From Massospora cicadina (taxonomy: Eukaryota > Entomophthoromycota > Entomophthoromycetes > Entomophthorales > Entomophthoraceae): 64,000 bases of DNA. Position numbers and translations under genes: made by a program. This document shows positions 10,122 through 23,185 of the stretch, in pieces; the first letter of the stretch is position 1, and each line of letters begins with the position of its first letter. The notes below the pieces were generated by a model, which was given only the letters and a program-made list of their open reading frames with translations, was not told the DNA's origin and ran no database searches. The DNA lies in assembly GCA_022478985.1 (NCBI GenBank), contig JAKSZP010014468.1:186001-250000 (forward strand). Reading direction: 5' to 3'.

Positions 10122-13100
10122 TTAATAACAGGGAAGGCACCCCAGAAAAGAGATGCTATCTCTTGTTGCCAGCGGGAACGCCACTATGAGGAGGGGGATG
10201 GAACGTGTGAAGGGGCCGTAGCCACAATTGAACACGTGTGGAGGAAAGGGTCTGATTTGATGAACCAAACTGGGAACCAGGAGGAGACCAGCTGTTGGCG
10301 ACGCGGCGGGAGGTATCCAAACATCCACGCCTGAAAGTGGTCCACCAAATGAGACTGGAATCTGTGGACAGCTTCTGGGAGGGTGGGGGTGGAGCTTGCG
10401 TTGACATCTAAGACAATCGTGTGGATAAACCACATGGCGATTGCAACCACCAGAGCACGGAGGGAGGGTGGAAGGGGGGGCGCCATTGATAAAGCAAACA
10501 TATCTCTTGACAGACTGAAGGGATGTGTTTGATCCTGGCCAAGCAGACGTTAAACTTCGCGCCATATCACTTTAGAGGTAAGACACTTCTCTATGTGGTG
10601 GAACAGCGTTCCAAACTGGCCACACACGACGCAGGATGAGTGTAAAATGTTAGAGCGCTAAGCCATATGGTACACCCACCTCAGGCAGCGCCACACATGA
10701 GAACGGATTTGAAGCTGCAACAGAGGATGGTGCGCGTATTTCCAAATAGTCTTCTGAGTCTCAATGGAGTAAGGGATGTCCATCATGTACAGGTAGTCCA
10801 CCCTGGATAGGACATGGGGCCGTGTGGGGATCACGCCATCTTGAATGGGTAGCCCCTGTACCTCTTGTGTGAACTGAGGAGAGGGGCGGCCTCTCTGGGC
10901 TGTGTGTCCACTAATATGAATTCTCCTCAGCGCTCCTCATGGAGAGGAGGATTTGTTTGTAGTGGGTTTTAGCACCGTGAGGACCTGTGGCCGATGGGTG
11001 GGAAGCCAGGTATTTCATCAAGGAGTGAGGGTTCGATGGATTGTTAAGGCCCAAGGCGCGGGAGAAGTTGGAGCGGGCCGCGCGGGACCAGTGTTGGGAG
11101 GGGAGCGTAGGGGCGGTGATGGCCACAATCCAGGTACCCAAGATCTTGGCCGCATGGGCTCTGAAGTCAAGCAGGCACATGCCACCATACTGATGAGGGC
11201 CAAACATGACTTCTAACCGTACTGGTGGAGGGAGGCCTGACCATAGCCATTCTTGCAGCAGGGCATGCAAGGATTTGAAGAAGCTTGGGGAGAAGGGTTG
11301 GCGTGGGCTCCAAACTAGACTTTGGAGAGGAGCATAGAGTTGGCTAAAACAACCCTGCCAGTAAGGGAAGTAGGGTGGGCTCTGAGGGAGGCGATGCGCT
11401 TCATCACGTTGTCTAGAATATGACTTTCCATTACTGCTGATGTGTACCCGCCTGCCTCCACTCACACACCCAGATGGCGGACAGGCCCTATGGTAGGGCG
11501 TGGCATGAAGAGGACCACTAGTGGGGCAGTGTGGGGTGAGCAGGGAGGGCGAGCACGTGTGTGAGCAGATGGGCCGGGCTGGGCACTGGTCGCTGGGGCC
11601 CAGCAGGTTTGATACTGACCAAGGAGGATGGTTTCAGTTTTGGAAGCGTTCAGTGCAGCATTACTTACCCGGGAACACTCCTGGATATAAGCTTCAAGCG
11701 CGAGTGCGTCTTTATTATTAGACACCCCAACCACACAGTCGTCTGCAAATGCCATCATCTTGACTGGGGCTTGGCCTGGTACATAGACCCCAGTGAGGTG
11801 GGCATTCATGTTTCGAAGAGGTGGGTCAAGGCTGAAGTTGTATAAGAGTGGCTAAGGAGTTCCCCTTGTCGTAAGCACCTTTGAGGGTGGACTACTTTCA
11901 TTAGGAAGCCAGGGCCATGCACTGTCATTGTTGCTTATTCCATGAGCAGCATTACCCAGTTGATGAAGCGAGGTGGTAAGCGGAAATTGATGGAGGCAGG
12001 CCCTGAAGTATTCCCAGTTTACTCTATCATAGGCCTTCTGTTGGTCCAAGAATACAAGTGCCCCAGAGGCTGTGAACTGGCGCGCGTTAGCCAAAGAGTG
12101 CATGTTGTCTCAAATCGACCTTCTGGGTATGAAACGAATTGTTCTGGGGAGATGGTGGCAGATGCTACAATCCCTAAACGGTTAGCCATGATTTTAGTTA
12201 AAATTTTTGTATCTGAATAGTTAGTTAAAGAAATGAGGCAACCAGTTGGCTAAGTCTAGCTTGTCCCCTCTTTTGAAGAGTATGACGGTGAAGGCCTCTT
12301 GTCCTCCTGGTAGGAGGCGCGTTTCCAGAAGGCTCTGGTTAATGGAGGCAAGCAGCAGTGGGGATATATTTGAAGTACTTTTTGTAGAATTCATATGGAA
12401 TGCCCTCTGGGCCTGGGCATTTCTGATTTGGTGCACCACGTATGGCTGTCCAGAGTTCATTCGGAGTAATCAAATTCATTAATACTGGGTATCAGGAAAT
12501 GGTGCGGATGTAGGTTTGGTCAAAAAATTTCGCCACTTCAGCCGGCTGAATTGGATCAGATCAGTATAGCTCGGAGTAATACTTTTAAATTTTGATTGCC
12601 ACTTCAGCTGGCGTATCCGTGACAGAATCATCTGATCTCCGCACCTGTGTACAGGCCACGCTCTGGCATGGTGCAAAGAATTTTTTAAAAGAATATGCGG
12701 TGCACTTGTCGCCCTCTGTAATGCGTTTGGCCCTGTACTGAACATAAACCTGATGTTTGTGTTGCCTTTCAAGCGCGTTGAGGTGTGCGGCTGCCTCCGC
12801 CCACTTCCAGCTCCATGCAGGGCTGTAGCCTGTGGCTGGGATGTTGGACTCCAGGTGTGCCAACTCTGCCAGAACGCGCGAAATGACAGCTAATGTGGCT
12901 CATGAGCATCGGGAGGAGAGGTGGCGAGAGTGGCGGATGGTATCCTCTTTGAAGGCTGACCATGTGGAAATTGGGTCTGCGCAAAACGGTGTAAAAAACT
13001 CTTTTGCCAAAATTGCTGATTCCACCCAAGTGGAGAACCCTGGCGATGCAAGTTCAGGAGGGCAGAGTTTGCACCAATGTGGGGCCTTAGCCACTGTGTC

Positions 13101-13800
13101 AGGTAAGTGGTAGGTTATCAAGACCGCCAGTGGTCGGAGAATTCAATTTTCGTTGTTTGGAAGTGGGAAATGTGAGATTGAAATTTTGCTGGCGTGAGGA
13201 TAAGGTCAATGCGGGTCATGGACCTTAATTGGCCGTTGTGGATGTGGGGGCACATCATGTTTTTGAGCAGTGGGGCTTGCCGCAGCAGCACATCTATTAA
13301 CCCAAGGGTGGTCTTTAGAACGTGAAGTTCTACGTGACCCTGGGGGCGTGGGAGGAGGAAGGCCAACAGTCCATGGGTGTGTTTAGCCAACAGTTCATGT
13401 CGCTGACTACAAAAGGGTCTGGGGGTAACGGGAGGGATTTGACCAACGAGAAAAATTCCTGACACTCTCGTGCACAGGTTGGGGCATAGATGTTTACAAT
13501 AGCATGCACCACGTCAGCCCACGAGGAAGTGACAACGAGGACTCAGCCATTGAGGAAGGATTCTGACAATAAAAAGATTTAAAAAATTGTTTTTCTGAAC
13601 TAGCACCCCACAGTGCTCTGACCAAAAGGATAGGGAAGGAGCATGGTTTTCCAAGCATCCTCAGAACCTCGCAGACAGTGGGACTCCTGGATGACCAGGA
13701 TATCCATGGGTAAATTTTTTTTGTAAAAAACTCAGTTTCCTTGCCCAGGATGGTGAGGCCTTACATCCGGCGATATTCAACGTCCCTAAAGTGAAGGTTC
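10122..13800 (-). pseudogene. LINE-2 ORF2 (endonuclease/reverse transcriptase), frameshifted
   Basis: Order on the minus strand: endonuclease about 13800-13120 (ILVIQESH; VHAIVNIYAPTCAREC at 13512 downwards; VVSDMNCWLN), then a linker to about 12480. RT follows, with FLDQQKAYDRVNWEYF near 12050-12000 and an intact FADDCVVGV near 11755-11725. A 184-aa open stretch (11465-10911) covers the RT thumb and beyond. Near 10600-10650 the motif CVVCGQFGTLFHHIEKC fits a CX2CX7HX4C zf-RVT-type zinc module. It ends at 10122 with SFLGCLPCY. It aligns with LINE-1 ORF2 throughout. Multiple frame changes make it a pseudogene, though the catalytic box is intact. Confidence 0.87.
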
Positions 13801-13812
13801 CCCCTTCACATC

Positions 13813-15222
13813 TTAGGTGTATGGGGGTGGGCACCTGAGCCCACTAGCCTCCTCTAGATCCCCATGGGCCTTCATGGAAGCATGGGTGTTTGCAGCAATG
13901 CTATCAGTGGTTTTGTTAATTTTAGCAGAAAGGTTCCCGGTGGCTTTTGCCTCTGCTTTTTTTTTCCCCGACGTTGAGCGAATTTTTTGCAGTGCAGATG
14001 AGTTCAGTGCACCAACCTTCAGATCAAAAAAAATTTTCAGGTAGGTTGGAAACCAAGTCAGTTTCAACTGGAGCTTGGTTGCAAAGATTGGATGAGATTG
14101 AGTCAACCATCGGATCCTCAGATTGGTTGGCCCAAATCAGCATGGGCTTCCCAATCTGATTGGTTGATGGATTCCCAAGTTGCTTCCACCGTGAAGGTTT
14201 TGATGTCCTCCTGGCGTTGGGAGTGTGGGATAGCGGAGGTGACTTTGGCTGCTTCCTTGGCCGCGGCCCTGCAGGCCTGTTTGGCCTTCTTCCGCTCTTG
14301 AGGGGAGATAGGTTTTACCAGTAGGTAGCAGCCTTGTGTCCCCACGGGAAAGCCTCTTTGGTGCTTGTGGTTGGTTCATAGTGCGCCTCTCCGCTGGCCA
14401 TGGCCGCTGAGGGGTGCTCTTGGAATGTGATGCCCTCTTTGGTGGGGCATGTGTGTGCCTTATGGCTGAACGCGTCACAGTGGGTACAGATGGGGGGTGC
14501 ACTGTCCACAGTTACCCGGAAAGGGTGGGTGGTATGCCCTTCAATTTTGATATATGTGGAGTGTGGGATCTGGGTTAGGTCCTTCGCGATCTCCTCGGTT
14601 GGGGTCAGAACTGCAATGGCTTTGCCAGTGCACAGGCGTGGCATCAGTGTAAAGCATTGCATTTCAAAAGATTGTAATTTGCCATATATGGTGAGACCAT
14701 CTTTCAGGTGCTGCTCCAAAATGGCACATTTGACCATAGTAGCAAAAAGTCAAATGTGAGGAAAACTTGGTTTGATTTCATCCATCTGGTGCGTTTGGTT
14801 TTGATGACCTGTTGCCCTTTGGGGAGGTTGATCACTACGCGCACTGCAGAAGCTTTGTCTGCTGCCTCCTTATTTTCAAAACTGAGGTCCAGCCAACTGC
14901 ATGACATGGATTGAGGTGCAATGTACACCGCAGTTGGGAAAAAAGTGTGCACATCCCCACAAAATTTTTCCCATAAAGCTGTTTGTTGGATGTCCAGAAA
15001 CACACGGACTCTGTATTCCACCAAAAAGAGTGGTTGGGAGTGCAGCGTGTTGATATACTGGTTGCATCGCGCTTGCCAAGCGAGGATTTCTGGGAAAATA
15101 GTGACCGCCAGTTTTTTATTTTTTTTTCTATTCCGCCAGTTTCTCCAGGGCGTTTTTGAACGTTTGATGCCGCGGCTATTACCTGCTACTCTTACCTTAC
15201 TTGCTCAACTGCTCCCTGACAT
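13813..15222 (-). pseudogene. LINE-2 ORF1 (CCHC protein), frameshifted
   Basis: It starts with MSGSS at 15222, followed at once by TGA where LINE-1 has a Trp codon. It aligns with LINE-1 ORF1: VRVFLDIQQTALWEKFCGD near 15000 and the zinc knuckle CTHCDAFSHKAHTC (CX2CX4HX4C) near 14490-14450. The C-terminal part (14106-13813) is Lys/Ala-rich and ends GLRCPPPYT. At the ORF1/ORF2 junction, LINE-1's TGATG is TGAAG here, so the ORF2 start of this copy is lost. It has several frameshifts. Confidence 0.83.
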
Positions 15223-15317
15223 GGGCGCAGACTAATCTCCTCTGTGAGATTATCAAACTAGAATCAGAATTGAATTGAGTAAGTTTCAAAAGTGATTGCA
15301 ACAAGAGAGAAAAGTTT

Positions 15318-15335
15318 TTGAGTATCTAATTTCAT
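15318..15335. repeat. Right target-site duplication of LINE-2
   Basis: TTGAGTATCTAATTTCAT is the partner of 10036-10053 and marks where element B resumes. Confidence 0.8.
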
Positions 15336-18011
15336 GGAATATCTTTATTAATTGGTCTAAATATATTTACAAGGTCTTGATTAATCCTAAATGTTTGATG
15401 CCCTTGTGAGCCTGGTCAATGATATACATCCATTTAGTAGGATTCAGAAAATTCTGCTCTGTCCATCAGGCTTAAGATTGTATAAGATCCCATCCCAAAA
15501 TTTAGTTTCCTTTGATGATCTCTAATAGCCTTCTTTACCTTAAGTTGGCTCAACATCATAATATCTTTAGTCATCTTTAATATAGCTCATCAGTTATTTA
15601 CTCAGAATGGCCACAATTGGAATGGATACTTTCAACTTCTTTAAACTTGAGTATATGCTGTACAACTTGGCCCTTCAGTAGTTAAAATCTTAATTATTTG
15701 CCGCATATACAGCTTACCAACTACTTCAGTTACCTCAGGTGTACAGACCTTCACTGAGAGTGGGTCATCGCATGTACATATGTGGAGTCTTCATTGCTGG
15801 CATACTCATTTAAATCAGTTAGGACTTGCGTTTCTGGGACAATAGAACGTCCCACTTCAATTGTGCTTGCTTTTTTCCATTCTTCTGTGAGTTAACTGGG
15901 AGTATACCATTGAATTTACGTTGGCAGCATCTTAAGTATAGTACCTTTATTAAAGCAATGTTTAACAAGTGATTTTGCTTGATGTGCATAGTGCCTTAAT
16001 GTTTTTGGTTGCCTAATCTTTACAGGCGGATCACTAAAAGTTTTCTTATTTCATTGGTTTTTCCTGAAGGTGGTGTAGGTCCTGATCTGTATCCAATATT
16101 AAGAGGGCCATAGTTTTGTGAGCATCAGCATAAGTATTTAATCAACTAAGACAACATGATGCTTTAAACAAAGACAGACAAAATAATTCATCAATTTAGA
16201 TAGAATTTCACTGCATGTTGCAATGAAATCTTGGCATTAATTTCAATTATTGCCATCACGCCTAAGAGAACTTGCTCTTTGTAATAGAAGTGATCTACAA
16301 ATTAATCAATGATTCATCATGTCTAAAGCTTATATTCATAATTTAGTTTTCTTGTCACCATTCTTTTCAAACCTCCAAAACCGCAAAATAAAGCCTCTTT
16401 GACTTTGGCATAAGTACTATTATTGTCCAAGTGCAGTATAATTATTTTAATACTTCATTTATTTAATCATTAGAGAATAGTAGCTGTTTTGTTAAGTTCA
16501 CTGGCCCCATATATAGCCAATTTCAAATCTATTAATGAAAGTGACTACGTTACCATTTTTATCAAAAGCTGGCAGGTTTGTAAATTTTTCAATTATCATT
16601 CTCCTGCTCAAGGTGATTGTAAATGTTTCTTTTCTGGTTTGAACCAAGTGTCTCAGGGCGCTGAGGCGCTGCACCAAAGTAAGAGGAACTTAGGTTGGCC
16701 AAAGCAACCATATTGCTAAGCATCTGTCAACGTTTCTCAGCGTCAGCTCATTAGCTACTTTTATGGCTTCATCCTCATAATATTCATAGGTAATCCCTAT
16801 CGACTCATTCACAGCACACTGGTATTGTTCATTATCCATTTCTTTAATTTGACAATCGATCTCATTTTCTTAGTCAATACCATTTAAACTTTTCAGTTTC
16901 AGTTTCAAGATTCCCCTGTTTAGGCTGGTTGATTGTAATTGCAGAACGTAAATCTCTTGATTTTTTTTCTTGATTAATTTTCTGCAATTCATTTTCCCAT
17001 AGAGATTATTGTTTGACCGTTGGTGAAGGTAACATCCTCAAGGATTATTGATCTGACAATCTAATTGATCAAAGAAGTCCTTGAATCTTTTTTCTCCATC
17101 TGTTGATCCTCGACATTTGCATGCCAGTAAAAGGTTTTTAAGTAAGTTATCCTTTATCTGAGAAATTTGAGCGCTCAGTCATTTATGCTGATTAAAGAAA
17201 TTGCTGCTTTTGTTTAGTTGTTCTTTCTGGCCTTCATAGTTAAGTCTCATGAATTCTGAAACAATCATAGAGGTCTAAATTACTCTAATAACTATGCTTC
17301 AGCAAATCCTCTTTCTTTCAAGAAAGCTTCATAAAGGGCGTAATCTGTTTTAGTTCTTGCGCTTACTGCTACTCAATCATTAACCAGGTTTCTAAGCTAT
17401 AATTTGCCTCAAGGTTAGAGCAGACTTCACCAAAGTTAGCTTACAATCGCTTGTACAATATTTGAGCTGCTTGGCTGAAGTTGCATGAAAAAGTGACCAA
17501 CACAGTGATGTCCGCTTGATGACAGAAGATGGTCATTTGTGATTTTCTGAAGGTAAGACGGAAGAACTTACTTTAGTATAAAAAGATGTTCTATATCCCA
17601 ATTAAATTTAGTCTGATTTATAAGGCACTAAATTGGTGGTTAGCTAGATATCTTTTCTACAGCATACTTTATTGTCGTTTGTAATAAAAGGAACTGTTCT
17701 ATTGTCTGCAGACCCTTACCCATTTGATAACCTCTTAAAAGTTGATGTTCTAGAAGTTCAATCTTTTCAGAGAAAAGGGTTCATCAGGATAGGTGATAAT
17801 AGGTACATCATTTAATTGATCTGGGACACATTCATTTCAATATTCCCATTAGGCCCAGTAAATTTTCCTATAATTGATAGGGTTGGGGTTGTTCCCCTAA
17901 TTGTATGGTCACCAAGTGCCATCACAGCCATGAGCGCCACTGTTGAAGTTTTAGCCTACTTCAGACGTATGCTTCTTCATCTTTTATTAGAGATGGAGTT
18001 ATGAACGCCTA
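15336..18011 (-). pseudogene. Internal region of element B, gag-like, heavily decayed
   Basis: On the minus strand a capsid-like stretch is readable near 16720-16480: LSSSYFGAAPQRPETLGSN and, after a stop, YKPASFDKNGNVVTFINRFE. The latter resembles the start of Ty3/gypsy capsid domains (a K-F-x-G pattern, then TFI.RFE). Other protein-like pieces (EVGRSIVPETQVLTDLNEYA near 15860-15800) have no family I can name. Between this gag remnant and the integrase at 9510-10035 I see no convincing reverse transcriptase. Either B has a large internal deletion or the RT has decayed beyond recognition. Stops are frequent throughout. Confidence 0.5.
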
Positions 18012-18725
18012 TTATATGAGTTTAATAAACTGGTGGTGATAGTCCTAAAAACAAGCTCCTCAAAGGTAAGACTAGAGGCTTTATTCTCCTGTCAATTTAC
18101 TTGTACAATGGCTTCCTACCCAGATAATCCTGATCAGAAGTATATTATTGTCTTAATACAATGGAAAAAGCACTAAAGTTAAAAGGTTCATATTTTTAAA
18201 GTCATCAAAATATTGTTCAGCTAAAAAAATTTGTTTTTTAAACGTCTAAAGATAGAGAGAATTTATATAGCGTTCAATTTTTCGCCACACCTTTACCCAT
18301 GATTTCGCCTCACATCATCACTCAACCAGCGGTTTATAATGAAGGACTTAAGAGTTTCTACAGACTCTTAGGCATCCCGCTGTAACCCATCTCAGCCTCA
18401 TGGGCAGCTTCATGCTGGCACAATTATTTAAAAACGGCATCTCCTCTGATGCGTCTGAAAATAGCTAAACATCACTCCTCTTGAGAAACAGTAGCACATA
18501 CCAAGGAAGAAAACGCTAATTAGTAAATACTCATTAGTAACTCAATTGACACTAAAGCTGATTTGACTTAATCAACAAAGCCCTGATCCTTGGGCCATTA
18601 AGTCAGATATGATTTAGTGGATCTTCTAGGCCACAAATCTTAAGTTTTATTTCTACTTAGAATATTCACTCATTGCTGACCTGAAAATTAAGATCCAGTC
18701 AACCATTCAATAACTAGATTAAGCA
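18012..18725 (-). repeat. 5' LTR of element B
   Basis: Positions 18345-18725 match 7382-7758 collinearly and in the same orientation, which defines the pair. The left limit (about 18012) is uncertain because the matching part of the other LTR is cut away by A2. A sequence just left of it on the minus strand (near GGCGTTCATAACTCC) could be a primer-binding site different from that of A, C, F and G, but it does not begin with a clean TGG. Confidence 0.6.
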
Positions 18726-20130
18726 ATGGTGAGGAGGAATAATTTGATTTGCAAAAAATGGTTTCAAATTTCATTTTAAAAAACGTAAGATATCTCAATT
18801 TACCTGTTGAGTATTTAAATAAATTATTTCCTATTAGTACTTGATGGCCAACCAGAATGGTCATATATGGTTATCTCAAAGAGGTATGTCAATGATATTA
18901 TACAATCTAATTGGCAAATGCTTTGTTCAATTATAATCTTTTGGTACAAAATTAGCAAAAGCCACCTTGAAGGTGAAATTAATACCAGGTTCCAGGGTTC
19001 AAGGACAATGACCATCTATTTTTAAAAAGATGAAGGGTTTTCCTAGTATTATTCAGTGTTTCTCGTCAGAATTTGACTTAGTCCCATAATTCATCTTAAA
19101 AATGGGGTTTGTAATTAATTCATATTTAAAATTTGGTAGAAGATTGGCAAGATCTGATACTGCCAGTGAGTAAAACTCCAGTAATAACGCACTTTAATCT
19201 CCTTAGGATGTAGTCAAAGCGGGCTCTGTGTTTCCATATTTTTATGATCAATATCAGGTCAAGGGCCAAGTTTTTACTATTTTTGGTAACATGATATTGA
19301 GCAATGCCCACTATCCATAATAGCTTTTACCTTAAGCTTATTTATTGTAAAATCAAGGAAGGTACACTCATGATAATAAGCATCAGCGGCGTATTAGATT
19401 GATATTAAGGTTTTCTGCTTGACTTATATTAGACTGTAGAAAAACGCATAACTGCGGACTTGCCTCCTCAATACACCAATTGCAAGGTCACTTAATTCTC
19501 TTCAACTTTAAGCCACCACCATAGGTGACTGTAAGCTCTTTCTTCTCCAATTGCAGACATGAATCTTTATAAATAACTTCTTGGCTTATTTGACTTCACG
19601 TTTCTTCTATGAGTGAGTTGTCACAGCAGCACATCAGTAACACTTGCCTGATAATTTTGGAAGTCAAAGCCTCACAGTTATTTTTACCATATTTTCTTCC
19701 TCACAGTGGCATTTTAAAATTCTCTTAAACTAGTGTTTTATAAAGATTGGTGAAGTGGGGTATCTCTTAAAAAACTCGCCTCTTCATTTCATGAGTTTTT
19801 ATATAAAATTGATTCACCACATAACCTTTTTACTTTGGGACAACACAAGAGCATTTATTTACATAGTTTATTAATTTTACAAAGATGCCAAAGTAATTTA
19901 TCAACCCTCTAATATATTAGAACAAGGCTCCTGTGATTTAGTAAAATCCCTTTAGTGAGATAGGTCTGTGTCAGGACTCTCTCTTAATTGGGGGAAGCCC
20001 TGACTAGGGGTCACAACCCACCTACAGGCGGATGCTGGATTGAGTCCCCATAAACTTGTGGTAAGCCCAATATGAAGTATTGGGTGTCAACTCATTTTAT
20101 TTCAAAAATCAATAAATAGTAAAATTGGCA
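18726..20130. other. No confident gene; AT-rich debris
   Basis: Two short minus-strand open stretches occur (18824-19015, ending near the Trp-Pro-Ser-Ser region, and 19126-19311, which includes HRARFDYILRRLK). They may be remnants of a retroelement polyprotein, but I cannot assign a domain. Near 19970-20110 the sequence changes to a GC-richer patch (GGGGTCACAACCCACC) that resembles LTR material. No second copy is found in the window. Confidence 0.3.
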
Positions 20131-20137
20131 CTGGCAA

Positions 20138-21700
20138 CTAATGCTGAGGATGCCAAACAATCAATCAATCTTTGGGGAATTACAATCCAACGTTGACCTA
20201 ATTAAGGTACTTTTTTTGGAGCACCAGAGTCTTATGCTGAGGATGCTCCCACTCCCTATATATATTATTAATTTGTCATTCATTTATCTCAAATCAGACT
20301 CTCAAGCCAAATTCTTTAACTATTCCAATTCCTCCCATTCCTATTCCCAATTCCATCCTCAAGGTCCTAAAAATATCTCAGGGCTTTATTACAATAATTA
20401 CTGTTTCTCTCTTATCTCTTTTCCCATTTTAGCTTACCAAAGGCATTAATGACCTATTAACTCCCTGGGGGCTTTGGGGACATGACTAATTATAAGCACA
20501 GATTAAAGTTGCTCTCCATGGCCTGACAGTCTGTTACAGATATTATGGGGCTAATTGTAACTTTGGTAAGGCGCCTTATAATCAATGGCGTAATGGAGGG
20601 ATAATTTCCCTTCCTGATATATAATATCATTCAGTACTTAAACATATTACAACTCATTGTTAGGCTTTCAGGCTTGAAGGAGGGCAATTTGAGCATCAAA
20701 GCCATTAATAATGTGAGCTCAGGTAATCTCTACGCCTCATAAAAAAATACAAAAAAATCTTCTAAAGGTGACTTATTTCTAAAGAAAATATTGAAAAATT
20801 CAGTCTTCTGGGTAGTCATCCTTTTTTCTCCGCCAAGTTATTGGTAAGGATTTTTTGCATAATGTAATTAAAAACCAACATCCATTAATCTTCACCCTAG
20901 GAATTTTAAAATTTTGGAGCCCATTGAGTTGACCATTATGGCAATTTTACCCCTATTGGAAGCACTTCCTATACTAAAATCGTTATGTAATTAAATGATA
21001 AAAATTCCCATCATAATTAACTTGGTTAAATTTGATAGGTCCCACATGAAAGTGGCTTTCATGGCTACAGGTACAAAGGTCTCATAATTATCCTGTATGA
21101 CATTCTGGGCTAAAAAGAATAGGTGTGGAGAAATATACCTTTGAGCCGCCAGAGCGTCCTGAGTGGAAGGTGTCCCAGAAATATGAGTGGAGGTGATACA
21201 TAATTTCAAACCGTTTGTAATAAAGTTTCAAAGTAATGTTCACTAAAGAATTGGGAGGAGGAGTTAACAAAGTATTATGATATCAGCCTCTCCTGCCATC
21301 TAAAAGAGGAAAGAAAGGTAGGTATGTGAGCCATAAATGGCGCCTCGTCACCCTCCATAACATTCTCAGCTGGGAAGCTTTCTAATTGTCAATAAAGTTG
21401 TTTAAGGTTCGTTGCCTGTAATGACCATAGTGGCACCTACAATGATCGCTTTTAAATTAGAATTTAAATTGATCAATCATATATGCAATATGGTGACATT
21501 CTACCTTCATTAATTATTAACATGGTTATTTCTGGTAAATGGCAAATAGATCCGCTTTTTGTAAAAGATTTTCAAAAACTAATGCCTTCACTTTCTGACC
21601 TTGAGTTTCAATGAAGGCACAGGGAATATATTTCATGATATAATTTATTTTAAAGTAAATGGCACCATCTTAATCCTCATATAAGCCATCAAGATATTAT
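20138..21700 (+). pseudogene. Unidentified plus-strand coding remnant
   Basis: An open stretch of 102 aa (20141-20449) is followed by plus-strand fragments in shifting frames that read like protein. Examples are YGANCNFGKAPYNQWRNGG near 20540-20595 and KYTFEPPERPEWKVSQKYEW near 21135-21195, the latter rich in Trp, Pro and charged residues. Interspersed stops are mostly TAA, TAG or TGA, as in the rest of the window. No catalytic motif of a known transposase or polymerase is visible to me. It may be a transposon gene of another class or an old host gene. Confidence 0.35.
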
Positions 21701-22701
21701 CAATGAAGCTTAGAGTCTTATATAAATTTTGGCAAATGGACTATTATGCTCTAGTTTTTTTAAAGTATCCTGAAATGGCCATTTAAATCGTCCTAGCTAA
21801 CTCATAGCCTGTAATTATCTTGTTTTAGTGACTCATGATCACTTCCTTTTTTGCTTAGATCACTTATTTTATTGAATATGTAATTTAAATGAAAGTTTAA
21901 TGCTCAACCATATTTTTCGCCTGTGCCACTCCAAGCCTAATTTTTGCACAATTGAAGCCTGACTCCCCACATGTAGGGCGGTAAACCACCTCTGAAGATT
22001 ATTAGCCACTACCAAAATGCGCCCAGGCTGGTCCAGCTAGCCCACAAACATTTATGGTCGCTACGTCCTACCTCAGGACCTAGCCACCACCTCACACTCC
22101 CAGACAGTGCCTAAAGCCCCCTGGTGCTCTATTAAAGCATCCTGCATTTCAGCCTTTGGGTCAAGTTTGGGAGCCTATTTACCTAAGAGACTGCAGCTAT
22201 CATTGGTTTGGACACAGCGGCTTATAAACCCACCATATTTATAGTTTTCTTCTTCAAGGAGTACTTTGAGTTTCACTTCTCTTGTGATGCTCACAACATG
22301 GCGGCAGCACACCTGCCTTTAGTCTATAAAAACACACCCATACTGACCATCCAAACCTAACTTCCAGATTAGGCCATGCTGGTGGTCTAGTTTGCCAGCT
22401 TTCCCTTCCACCTATCCTCAAATTCCTCTGCAACACTCATGAAGGGTTTATCTGTTTATGGCGCTGACCACATGTTGCATTCTGTGGCTCCAATTGGTGC
22501 AGTTGTCTCACTAGACCTCATGTGATTGAAATGATTTCCCCCTCCATCACAACACTCATCCTGAAATACCCTTTGCAACATTATCATATCTGCACCTGAT
22601 AGTGCCTTCCAGGCACGCATCAAATCGCTTTATCATCTGTCCCTTGTGCTCTAAATTTGACCATTATGAGTTTAAGTGATACCGGTTTTCACTAAACTGT
22701 T
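21700..22701 (+). pseudogene. Unidentified plus-strand coding remnant, left of element C
   Basis: From about 22040 the sequence is GC-richer than its surroundings, and the plus strand reads protein-like in pieces (CDAHNMAAAHLPLVYKNTP near 22285-22345; ATLMKGLSVYGADHMLHSV near 22430-22490). It stops at the left LTR of element C. The stretch right of C (30147-31033) is also plus-strand, GC-richer and protein-like, so the two could be halves of one older gene or transposon split by C. I cannot name the family. 21700-22040 holds nothing recognisable. Confidence 0.35.
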
Positions 22702-23171
22702 TCTTCAATGTAAGTGTTCTCTTGACTATTGCTGAAGTCCAAAGATGGGATCAAAGTGTAAAATTAGCATAGAGATCTAGAAATGAAATATAAAAGATAT
22801 AGACTATTTTTGTATTAGAAAGCGTCATTACTTATAGGGCGTGTGGGGACATGGTGACTCAGTGACTTTTGTGTCCCCGTGAGCTCAGAATTCTTTACTG
22901 CCTTCTGGATTGACCGCCTGAATAATGCTCTCATTGTACTGAATTTTCCTCATGACTGCAGTGGTGGGGGAGGCGCCTCTCAAAATTCTGGAAGTGAGGA
23001 TAAGATTCCTGAAGGTGATGCCATTGATTCTTGTACGCTTGATGCTTCATGATTGAATCTAGTTTTGTTGTGTTCAGTATAGGGTTCTGTTTCACTGGTC
23101 TGAGAGCTGATCAGACAAGGCTCGATTTAAGAGTAGGGGTTTTGGCTTTGTTTTTGTCTTGCATCCTGACA
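22702..23171 (-). repeat. 3' LTR of element C
   Basis: It is collinear with 29682-30146 across its whole length. Shared blocks include GGGGACATGGTG, TGCCTTC followed by GATTG, GCGCCTCTCA, GATTCCTGAAGGTGAT and TTGATTCTT. The outer end reads CCTGACA on the plus strand. Confidence 0.85.
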
Positions 23172-23185
23172 ACACCCCCCTCAAG
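23172..23185 (-). other. Polypurine tract of element C
   Basis: The minus strand reads CTTGAGGGGGGTGT directly before the 3' LTR. Elements F (TTGAGGGGGAAG) and G (AAGGGGGGATAC) have equivalent tracts in the same place. It primes plus-strand DNA synthesis. Confidence 0.75.

Larger units (their letters stand above)
10054..15317 (-). mobile_element. Full-length LINE, copy 2 (LINE-2)
   Basis: This is a second copy of the LINE-1 family in opposite orientation. The two are similar along their whole length, from the 5' end (complement of the bases ending at 15314) to the 3' end (GCAATATATTAA on the minus strand near 10054-10065). It splits element B and is flanked by an 18-bp duplication with two mismatches. 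The three or so bases between the LINE start at 15314 and the TSD at 15318 are TTT and could belong to either. It keeps the FADD catalytic box that LINE-1 has lost, but both ORFs are frameshifted. Confidence 0.9.
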
